A stretch of 5,134 bases of DNA from JADFOJ01 sp041580235. GTDB lineage: Bacteria > Planctomycetota > Phycisphaerae > Phycisphaerales > SM1A02. Shown one piece after another: positions 1 to 4,583 of the stretch. The translations under genes and the position numbers were made by a program. The notes under the pieces are model-generated. The model did no database searches, was not told the origin of the DNA, and saw only the letters and a program-made list of their open reading frames with translations. Each line of letters starts with the position of its first letter. The first letter of the stretch is position 1. Where the stretch lies: contig JBFGEG010000149.1 in the NCBI GenBank assembly GCA_041580235.1, positions 1 to 5,134 of the forward strand. Direction: 5' to 3'.

Positions 1-15
1 CGGCCCGGAGGGCCG
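1..15 (-). terminator. GC-rich stem-loop, probable terminator of the ligase-clpS unit
   Basis: A perfect inverted repeat: CGGCCC (1-6), loop GGA (7-9), GGGCCG (10-15). Read on the minus strand it lies 25 bases beyond the clpS stop codon, where an intrinsic terminator would be expected. Any U-tract would lie to the left of base 1, outside the window, so the assignment rests on stem strength and position alone. A second, imperfect hairpin (19-40) lies between it and clpS. Confidence 0.5.
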
Positions 16-16
16 A

Positions 17-52
17 ACGGAGCGCTCAAGAGAGCTCTCCTACGGAGCGCTC
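17..52. repeat. 11-bp direct repeat with nested palindromes at the clpS 3' end
   Basis: ACGGAGCGCTC occurs at 17-27 and again at 42-52. The second copy covers the last codons and first stop base of clpS. Each copy contains the palindrome GAGCGCTC (20-27 and 45-52), and between them is a further palindrome, GAGAGCTCTC (30-39). One possible fold is GGAG-C-GCTC (19-27), loop AAGA, GAGC-T-CTCC (32-40), with one mismatch. Several alternative stems are possible in the 3' end of the clpS transcript. The function is unknown; it may be part of a compound terminator. Confidence 0.5.
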
Positions 53-354
53 TCAATAGTCACCGTCAGCCGCTTGCTCGCGAACTGCTCCTGAAGCAGC
101 TCCGCGTGCTCGCGGTGGGTCTGCAGCAGAAGCGTCAGGCCACGCTTGTGCGCCTCGAGCATGCGGGCGATGGCTTCCCGCCGGCCCAGCGTCGTCAGCT
201 CGATGATGGTGTCGGCGACGTACAGCATGTCGTTGACGTCATCGTTGTGAAGCAGGACGTTCCAGGGTGGAAGCCGCCGGACCTGCGGCGGCGCGGGCTT
301 CGTCTTCGTCGCGGTGCCACTTTCCGAGCCGGTCGTTTTCACCTTCTCCGCCAT
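40..354 (-). CDS. clpS: ATP-dependent Clp protease adaptor protein ClpS
   Basis: ClpS binds substrates with bulky hydrophobic N-terminal residues (N-degrons) and delivers them to the Clp AAA+ unfoldase (ClpA, or ClpC in some phyla) for degradation by ClpP in the cytoplasm. The 104-residue product has a Lys/Thr/Pro-rich flexible N-terminal tail (1-28) and then the conserved fold beginning PPWNVLLHNDD. By comparison with E. coli ClpS, the pocket residues correspond to N37, D38, D39, N41, M43 and H69 (in EAHKRG). The C-terminal strand is LTVTIESAP. I chose the ATG at 354 because GGGAG (360-364) precedes it by 5 bases; an in-frame ATG at 369 has no such site. The gene lies 58 bases after the carboxylate-amine ligase on the same strand and is probably co-transcribed with it. 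No clpA, clpC or clpP is in view. The family call is firm; the choice of start is likely. Confidence 0.93.
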   Translation of the reverse strand: MAEKVKTTGSESGTATKTKPAPPQVRRLPPWNVLLHNDDVNDMLYVADTIIELTTLGRREAIARMLEAHKRGLTLLLQTHREHAELLQEQFASKRLTVTIESAP

Positions 355-359
355 GGTGT

Positions 360-364
360 CTCCC
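360..364 (-). promoter_or_regulatory. Ribosome binding site that decides the clpS start
   Basis: GGGAG on the minus strand, 5 bases from the ATG at 352-354. The alternative ATG at 367-369 is preceded only by a poor match (GAGACGG), so the shorter 104-residue product is preferred over the 109-residue one. Confidence 0.6.
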
Positions 365-412
365 GTCATTCATAGCCGTCTCGGTCAAGCGAGTCGAGCG
401 GGCCGTTTTCAG

Positions 413-1552
413 TCATCCATTCGAGGGGGGTGCCGCGGCCGCCGGCGTCTGCCGATCGATGAGGCTCCTGACGACCTCCCGCATGTCGCCGGATCGCTCC
501 AGCACCTTACGCTGCCGGCTGGCGCCCGTGCCGTGCTCGATGATGTGGTTGATGCCCTCGAGCTCCTCAATGCAGCCGAGCTTCTCGGCGTGCGGTATGC
601 AGCGGTCGAGCAGCGTTCGCACCATGTCGACGGCGCTCACCGCCTTCATCGTATCCGGGTCGACGAAGGTGGCATCCATGCCGAATCGCGCAGCGTGCCA
701 CTTGTTCTGCTTGGCGATCATCGGATGGCAGTCGTAGAGGTAGGCGCCGCGGTCGATGTCCTCGGAGATGCCCGCCACCAGGGACTGCGTCAGCGCCACC
801 AGCCCCAGCAGGTGATGCATGTTCATGGGCATGTCCATCACCCGCACCTCGACGGTGCCGAACTCGGCGTGGGGCCGGATGTCCCACCAGATCTCGCGGA
901 TCGACTGGATGAAGTTCGTGGCGACCAGGTGGTCGATGAGCCAGACATATTCCGACCAGTTGCGCATGTGGTACGGAAGCCCCGCCGTGGGCAGGGCCTC
1001 CATGATCTTCGAGCGGTACGAGGCGAGTCCGGTGTCCCGCCCGTTCCACATGGGGGAGTTCGCGCTGAGGGCGAGCAGCGTCGGCAGGTGGCGAAGCAGA
1101 CGATCACAAAGCTGGATCGCCTTGTCACCCGAGTCCACGCCGACATGCACGTGCAGGCCGAAGACCACGATCCGACGGCTGATGTCACGCATGGCCTCCG
1201 TGAGCCACTTGTACCGCTCGCCGGGGCTGTAGAGCTGCTCGTGCCACGGGCTGAAGGCGTGCGTTCCGCCCCAGGCGAACTGGAGCCCCAGCTCCTCGGC
1301 GACCGACTGCCCCCAGTCCAGCTTCTCGCTGAGGTCCCGTTGGGCCTCCCGCACCGTCTGGCAGATGCCGGTGTTGAACTCGCAGTAGCTCTGCATGAGC
1401 TCCGGCTTGATCTTGCTCGTCCACGCTTCGGGGACGCGGTCGAGGATCTCGCCCACCCGGTTGGACAGCGCCAGGGTTTCGCGGTCGACCAGCTGCAGCT
1501 CGACCTCGACGCCCAGGGTATGGGTGGGGTTGCCCTTGAAGACGTACGGCAT
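413..1552 (-). CDS. Carboxylate-amine ligase, YbdK/GCS2 family (glutamate-cysteine ligase-like)
   Basis: A cytoplasmic ATP-dependent ligase joining a carboxylate to an amine. E. coli YbdK of this family has weak gamma-glutamyl-cysteine ligase activity, but the true substrate of most members is unknown. The 379-residue length matches the family (YbdK is about 370). Visible motifs in order: GVEVELQLVD (14-23, the N-terminal strand with metal-binding glutamates), HVHVG (134-138), the ANSPMWNGRDTGLASYR region (164-180), DIRPH (224-228), TVEVRVMD (233-240, a further acidic catalytic strand), and TGASRQR (342-348). The Ala/Pro-rich tail (370-379) is probably disordered. The start ATG lies about 57 bases downstream of the predicted transcription start from the promoter at 1616-1643, and is preceded by only a weak Shine-Dalgarno-like GGA. 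clpS follows. No second glutathione-synthesis gene or amidotransferase is nearby, so a role in glutathione synthesis should not be assumed. Confidence 0.92.
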   Translation of the reverse strand: MPYVFKGNPTHTLGVEVELQLVDRETLALSNRVGEILDRVPEAWTSKIKPELMQSYCEFNTGICQTVREAQRDLSEKLDWGQSVAEELGLQFAWGGTHAFSPWHEQLYSPGERYKWLTEAMRDISRRIVVFGLHVHVGVDSGDKAIQLCDRLLRHLPTLLALSANSPMWNGRDTGLASYRSKIMEALPTAGLPYHMRNWSEYVWLIDHLVATNFIQSIREIWWDIRPHAEFGTVEVRVMDMPMNMHHLLGLVALTQSLVAGISEDIDRGAYLYDCHPMIAKQNKWHAARFGMDATFVDPDTMKAVSAVDMVRTLLDRCIPHAEKLGCIEELEGINHIIEHGTGASRQRKVLERSGDMREVVRSLIDRQTPAAAAPPSNG

Positions 1553-1571
1553 CGCTCAGTCCAGTTTCGTT

Positions 1572-1579
1572 GGGGGGGG
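1572..1579. repeat. Homopolymeric tract of eight G (C8 in the ligase leader)
   Basis: Eight consecutive G on the plus strand, read as eight C in the predicted 5' untranslated leader of the carboxylate-amine ligase, 20 bases upstream of its ATG. It is followed by the palindrome GGCCGGCC (1582-1589) and a small stem GCCT-CGG-AGGC (1587-1597). It could slip in replication or affect leader structure, but no function is evident. Confidence 0.4.
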
Positions 1580-1615
1580 CGGGCCGGCCTCGGAGGCGAT
1601 GGTAAGGCCACTTTG

Positions 1616-1643
1616 ATAATAGACTTGCATGACTTATCGGCAA
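1616..1643 (-). promoter_or_regulatory. Sigma70-like promoter for the carboxylate-amine ligase and clpS
   Basis: On the minus strand, a -35 element TTGCCG (1638-1643; 4 of 6 matches to TTGACA) is separated by 16 bases from a -10 element TATTAT (1616-1621; 5 of 6 matches to TATAAT). It lies in a short AT-rich island in otherwise GC-rich DNA. The expected start near 1609 gives a leader of about 57 bases. Two short dyads overlap it: GATAA/TTATC (1615-1619 and 1634-1638) and CTTGC/GCAAG (1624-1628 and 1640-1644). Either could be an operator half-site pair, though arms of 5 bp are near chance. A plus-strand GATAAT (1615-1620) might serve the divergent membrane-protein gene, but it lacks a good -35 partner. 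Confidence 0.5.
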
Positions 1644-1730
1644 GGACGCCCCGGAGCCGCGGCGAATCGCGTCAGTTGCCCGGCCTGGGACAGATGTCGG
1701 TGAGCGATCCGTCCGATGTGGCTCCGGGGG

Positions 1731-1737
1731 AAAGGAG
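1731..1737 (+). promoter_or_regulatory. Strong ribosome binding site deciding the membrane-protein start
   Basis: AAAGGAG at 1731-1737, 5 bases before the ATG at 1743, is the best Shine-Dalgarno sequence in the window. It argues for the start at 1743 rather than the in-frame ATG at 1716, which has no such site and would add nine hydrophilic residues that include the ribosome binding site itself. Confidence 0.75.
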
Positions 1738-1742
1738 CAGTC

Positions 1743-2204
1743 ATGGTCGGGCAGCGGACCAGCGGGGTCGCCACCATCGGGACCGTGAACATCGTCTTCG
1801 GGGCGACGTCGGCCCTGATCGGGTCGCTGATGGCATTCGGCAGCAACTTCATGCCGGGCGGACCCGATGGCCGCTTCCTCATGCTTGCCGGCGGAGGCAC
1901 CGTCGGTGTCGGCCTTCTGCTGCTGATCAGCGGGGTCGGTGTTCGTCGGATGGCGTCCTGGGGACGCAGCCTGTCCGTGTCGCACGGCGCCCTGGGCGTG
2001 ATCGTCTACGGTGCGGCTCTGGTCGGAGCGGGCTTCGACCTCTTCTTCGCGGCCGCCCTGGGTTACTGCTTCCTTCTCATCGGATTGTTCTCGCGGGCGG
2101 ACTGGAAGGTGGCCTTCGCGCCGCGCAAGCCCGACGCCGGGACGCCGGACTCTTCGCAAGACACTGTGGCGAGGACTCCCGAAGAGGAACGCCAGGCCGC
2201 GTGA
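1743..2204 (+). CDS. Four-helix integral membrane protein of unknown function
   Basis: I do not recognise a characterised family. The 153-residue product has four predicted transmembrane segments at about residues 9-32, 46-67, 79-97 and 100-117. Segments are rich in Gly, Ala, Val and Leu, and loops are short. A hydrophilic C-terminal tail (118-153; Pro, Asp, Glu, Arg) follows, ending in EEERQAA. Positive charges at R5, R68, R69, R75 and R118 are compatible with both ends being cytoplasmic. There is no signal peptide, lipobox or catalytic motif. The opening pattern (TSGVATIGTVNIVFGA) resembles small hypothetical membrane proteins common in planctomycetes; this is recollection, not a search. 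It is the only plus-strand gene, lying head-to-head with the carboxylate-amine ligase across a 190-base intergenic region and tail-to-tail with the dehydrogenase (5 bases between stops). It is probably a single-gene transcript. Confidence 0.8.
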   Translation: MVGQRTSGVATIGTVNIVFGATSALIGSLMAFGSNFMPGGPDGRFLMLAGGGTVGVGLLLLISGVGVRRMASWGRSLSVSHGALGVIVYGAALVGAGFDLFFAAALGYCFLLIGLFSRADWKVAFAPRKPDAGTPDSSQDTVARTPEEERQAA

Positions 2205-2210
2205 CGCGGC
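2196..2210. terminator. Perfect stem-loop at the junction of two convergent genes
   Basis: GCCGCG (2196-2201), loop TGA (2202-2204), CGCGGC (2205-2210): a 6-bp all-GC stem whose loop is exactly the stop codon of the plus-strand membrane-protein gene. Its right arm reaches the first base of the dehydrogenase stop codon on the minus strand. It would form in both transcripts. No U-tract follows on either strand, so it is not a classical intrinsic terminator. It may pause polymerase, protect 3' ends, or be coincidental in GC-rich DNA. Confidence 0.35.
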
Positions 2211-3238
2211 TACCACCGCACGACGATTTTGCCGAACTGCTCGCCGGATTCCAGCCGCTCGAAAGCGGCGGGGGCGTCGGCCGTGTCATGGGTGGCGTCG
2301 ATGACCGGCTTCAGGGCGCCGGCACGAAAGAGGGCCACGACCCGGCGGAACTCGTCCATGTCGCCCATGGTCGAGCCGGCGAGCGTGAGCTGGTTCCAGA
2401 ACAGGCGGGCCAGGTCGGTGACGGCATCCGGCCCTGTGGTCGCGCCGCACGTGACGAACGTGCCACCCCGCGCCAGCGACCTGAGGCACGGCTGGTGGAT
2501 GGCTTTGCCCACCGAGTCCGCGCAGATGTCGGCGCCGCGCTTGCCGGTGAGCGAGCGCACCTGCCGCGACCAGTCCTCGCCGGTGTCGAGCACCCCCTGG
2601 TCGGCGCCCAGGTCGATCGCCTTGTCCAGCTTCCACTGGTGACGGCTGGTGACGATCGTCGTGCACCCGAAGTGACGGGAGATCCCCAGCAGCGCCAGGG
2701 CCACGCCGCCGCCGATACCCGTGATGAGGACGCTCTGGCCCGCCTGCAGCCGGGCCCGAGTCACGAGCATACGCCACGCCGTCAGGTGGACCAGCGCGAA
2801 CGCCGCCGCCTCGATCGCGTCGGCTTCGCCGACGTCCAGCACGTTGGCGGCCGGCGCGACGAACTTCTCAGCCTGGGTCCCCGGCAGATGCTCGCCGATC
2901 ATACGAAGACCGCCCGGGGCCGGCGTGACGTCCGGATGCACGGGGTCCGGCTGCGGCACGGCCGCGTTGAGCACGACACGCCGCCCGATCCACGCCTCGT
3001 CCACGCCGGGCCCCACCGACTCCACGCGGCCGCACCCGTCGGAGCCGGGGACCCGCGGGTAGACGTCGTCGAGGCCGGGCATCCCCTGCCCGACGTACAG
3101 GTCCAGGTGGTTCAGCGCGGCGGCCTCGGTGCGCACGACCAGTTCGCCCTGACCGGCCTCAGGCTGCGGCCAGTCGTCGACGAGTGCGATATTGGGCGCC
3201 ACCGGCGCCCCTTTCCTGGAGATCACCACCGCTCGCAT
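2210..3238 (-). CDS. Medium-chain dehydrogenase/reductase, quinone-oxidoreductase-like (zinc-free)
   Basis: An NAD(P)H-dependent oxidoreductase of the MDR superfamily, probably cytoplasmic; the substrate is unknown. The 342-residue length is typical. The GroES-like N-terminal domain has ALNHLDLYVGQG (41-52) and PGSDGCGRVESVG (64-76). The nucleotide-binding domain opens with VLITGIGGGVA (170-180), a GxGGGxA variant of the Gly-rich Rossmann turn, followed by TSRHQWKLDKAIDLGAD (197-213). S198 and R199 suggest NADPH preference. GGTFVTCGATTGP (258-270) and EQFGKIVVRW (333-342) are typical of the subfamily. The usual catalytic zinc Cys is Asn43. The lobe that in relatives carries four structural-zinc Cys (about 90-125) has none; the five cysteines are at 69, 192, 239, 251 and 264. 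It lies 54 bases after the isomerase gene and has no Shine-Dalgarno sequence but a well-placed -10 element, so it may be transcribed as a leaderless mRNA in addition to read-through. Confidence 0.9.
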   Translation of the reverse strand: MRAVVISRKGAPVAPNIALVDDWPQPEAGQGELVVRTEAAALNHLDLYVGQGMPGLDDVYPRVPGSDGCGRVESVGPGVDEAWIGRRVVLNAAVPQPDPVHPDVTPAPGGLRMIGEHLPGTQAEKFVAPAANVLDVGEADAIEAAAFALVHLTAWRMLVTRARLQAGQSVLITGIGGGVALALLGISRHFGCTTIVTSRHQWKLDKAIDLGADQGVLDTGEDWSRQVRSLTGKRGADICADSVGKAIHQPCLRSLARGGTFVTCGATTGPDAVTDLARLFWNQLTLAGSTMGDMDEFRRVVALFRAGALKPVIDATHDTADAPAAFERLESGEQFGKIVVRW

Positions 3239-3244
3239 GACAAG

Positions 3245-3273
3245 ATGATAAAGGACGCCCCCGCGATTCTCAC
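3245..3273 (-). promoter_or_regulatory. Candidate promoter giving a leaderless dehydrogenase mRNA
   Basis: On the minus strand, GTGAGA (3268-3273; 4 of 6 to TTGACA), a 17-base spacer, then TATCAT (3245-3250; 5 of 6 to TATAAT). Six bases (CTTGTC) separate the -10 element from the A of the ATG, so transcription would begin at the start codon itself. The absence of any Shine-Dalgarno sequence upstream of this ATG fits leaderless translation. Confidence 0.45.
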
Positions 3274-3292
3274 CCCGGCCCCGTGGGTCCGG

Positions 3293-4198
3293 CTACCCCA
3301 GCTCGTCGCGCACCTGCTCCAGCAGCCGTTTCGTGGCGGCGATGCCCTCGACCTCGCCGAGGCTCTCGCCCTCGTACTCGATGCCCACGTACCCGCGGTA
3401 GCCCGCGTCGAGAACGATCTTCATCATCCGCCGGTAGTCCGTGTGGGTCTCGTTGCCCTCGTCATCGAAGTCGTGGCTCTTGGCGCTGACGGCCCTGGCG
3501 TAGGGCATGAGCTCCTCGACGCCGCGGTAGCGGTCGTACCACACGCCCGGCTCGATCTGGAAGTTGCCGAAATCGGGAAGCGTGCCGCAGTTGGGCAGGC
3601 CCACCTGACCGATGACGCCGGCCAGCCACCCGCCGTCGGAGGACAGGCCGCCGTGGTTCTCCACGATCACGTTGAGGCCGTGACCCGCCGCGAACTCGCT
3701 GAGACGGCGCAGCCCGTCGGCGGCGCGGTCGCGCTGCTCGTGGGGCGTGCCCCGTGACTGCGCGTTGACCCGAATGCTGTGGCACCCCAGACGCTTCGCC
3801 GCCTCGACCCACCGGTGATGGTTCTCGACGGCCTCGCGGCGGGCGTCGTCGTCGGGATCCCCCAGCGCGCCCTCGCCGTCAACCATGATGAGCAGGCTCT
3901 TGACGCCGGCGTCGTCGGCACGGCGGTGCAGGTCGGCAAGCCAGGCTTCGTCGCGCGGCTTGTCCTTGAAAAAGGAGTTGACGTACTCGACGGCGCCGAG
4001 GTCGAACTGCTTTCTCGTGAAGGCGGGGAAGTCGATCGCTTCGAGCTCGCCGCCGAAGAGCGTCCGGTGAAGCGACCACTGAGCGAGCGAGATCTCGAAC
4101 ACCGGTTTCACCTTCGAGGGCGGCTCGGCGCCGAGCGGTCGGGCCAGAGCCGCGCCCGCCGCCGCCGCGGACCGCCGCAGGAACTCACGTCGCTTCAT
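3293..4198 (-). CDS. Tat-exported sugar phosphate isomerase/epimerase-like TIM-barrel protein
   Basis: A xylose-isomerase-like TIM-barrel protein (the AP endonuclease 2/hydroxypyruvate isomerase/sugar epimerase superfamily); the substrate is unknown. The 301-residue product begins with a twin-arginine signal, RREFLRR (3-9), a hydrophobic Ala-rich stretch (11-19), and a possible cleavage after LGA (22-24). It is therefore predicted to act folded in the periplasm. Barrel strands are visible at FEISLAQWSL (34-43), SLLIMVDGEG (101-110), SIRVNAQ (141-147) and LNVIVENHGG (175-184). The expected divalent-metal quartet is present: E180 in VENHGG, D209 in LPDFGNF, H242 in AKSHDF and E274 in GIEYEG, so it looks catalytically competent. 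Its start overlaps the end of the upstream 132-residue gene by 14 bases. It has only a weak purine-rich site (CAGAAAG), so translation is probably coupled. Exported isomerases of this kind are abundant in planctomycetes and relatives; a role in environmental sugar use is inference. Confidence 0.88.
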   Translation of the reverse strand: MKRREFLRRSAAAAGAALARPLGAEPPSKVKPVFEISLAQWSLHRTLFGGELEAIDFPAFTRKQFDLGAVEYVNSFFKDKPRDEAWLADLHRRADDAGVKSLLIMVDGEGALGDPDDDARREAVENHHRWVEAAKRLGCHSIRVNAQSRGTPHEQRDRAADGLRRLSEFAAGHGLNVIVENHGGLSSDGGWLAGVIGQVGLPNCGTLPDFGNFQIEPGVWYDRYRGVEELMPYARAVSAKSHDFDDEGNETHTDYRRMMKIVLDAGYRGYVGIEYEGESLGEVEGIAATKRLLEQVRDELG

Positions 4199-4583
4199 CT
4201 TTCTGCTTCAGCAGGCAGTGGAACCCCACACAGGGCGTCTCGTCCTGTCGCTTGATCTCCGCCTCGCGGAGCAGCTTCTGGACTTCGTTGAGCATGTTCG
4301 GGTCGAGGGCGGCGGAGACGATCTGCTGGGTCCCGTCGGTGCCCGTCACCACCGCCGTGAGCACCGCCACGGTGCTGTCGTCCTGCAACGCCGTGAGGAT
4401 GTGCTCGCCGATCTGGTGCTCGGCCGACTTGAGCTGCGTGACCAGGTGCCGGATCTGGCCGCGGTCGACGGCGGGGGCCACGGCCGGCAGGTCGTTGGCG
4501 TCATGGGCCAGCTTGCCGATGGTGGCGAAGGGGCCCTTCTTGCCCGCGGGCTCGCGATCCTGGTTGGGGGGCTGGTCGCTCAT
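4185..4583 (-). CDS. Uncharacterised 132-residue protein coupled to alaS
   Basis: I do not recognise this family. The product has a hydrophilic, probably disordered N-terminus (1-20: SDQPPNQDREPAGKKGP), then a mixed alpha/beta region. Residues 41-68 form an amphipathic helix (RGQIRHLVTQLKSAEHQIGE). A hydrophobic strand (VAVLTAVVTG, 72-81) and second strand (TQQIVSAALD, 85-94) follow, then a charged helix (NMLNEVQKLLREAEIKRQDE, 96-115) and a C-terminal segment with a Cys-x4-Cys pair (CVGFHC, 118-123). There is no signal peptide or membrane segment. The Cys/His cluster could bind a metal or form a disulfide, but one pair alone is thin evidence. The ATG overlaps the alaS stop as ATGA, with GGAG (4595-4598) 11 bases upstream. 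The 3' end overlaps the isomerase start by 14 bases. Tight coupling on both sides and no frame-disrupting features support a real gene. Confidence 0.82.
   Translation of the reverse strand: MSDQPPNQDREPAGKKGPFATIGKLAHDANDLPAVAPAVDRGQIRHLVTQLKSAEHQIGEHILTALQDDSTVAVLTAVVTGTDGTQQIVSAALDPNMLNEVQKLLREAEIKRQDETPCVGFHCLLKQKDEAT

Noticed and set aside
354..369. The earlier ATG at 369 as the clpS start
   Set aside because: It has no good ribosome binding site, whereas the ATG at 354 has GGGAG 5 bases upstream. The extra five residues are not part of the conserved domain.
1676..1710. A plus-strand promoter with TTGCCC at 1676 for the membrane-protein gene
   Set aside because: No acceptable -10 element lies 16-18 bases downstream; the sequence there is GGTGAG or a similar GC-rich stretch.
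1553..1742. A riboswitch or small RNA in the largest intergenic region
   Set aside because: Only short GC stems (such as 1587-1597) are visible. No recognisable aptamer core or terminator pairing was found.
1185..2216. A 343-codon minus-strand frame covering the 1553-1742 intergenic region
   Set aside because: It overlaps the well-supported carboxylate-amine ligase and the membrane-protein gene in other frames. Its translation is Arg/Pro/Gly-rich without recognisable motifs, which is typical of shadow frames.
314..3757. A 1147-codon open frame on the plus strand running through several genes
   Set aside because: It lies codon-for-codon opposite three minus-strand genes (413-1552, 2210-3238, 3293-4198) that all share the same frame phase. 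Stops in this antisense frame need TTA, CTA or TCA codons in those genes, which are rare at high GC. The translation is low in complexity and Arg/His/Val-rich with no domain, and it crosses the plus-strand membrane-protein gene in another frame.
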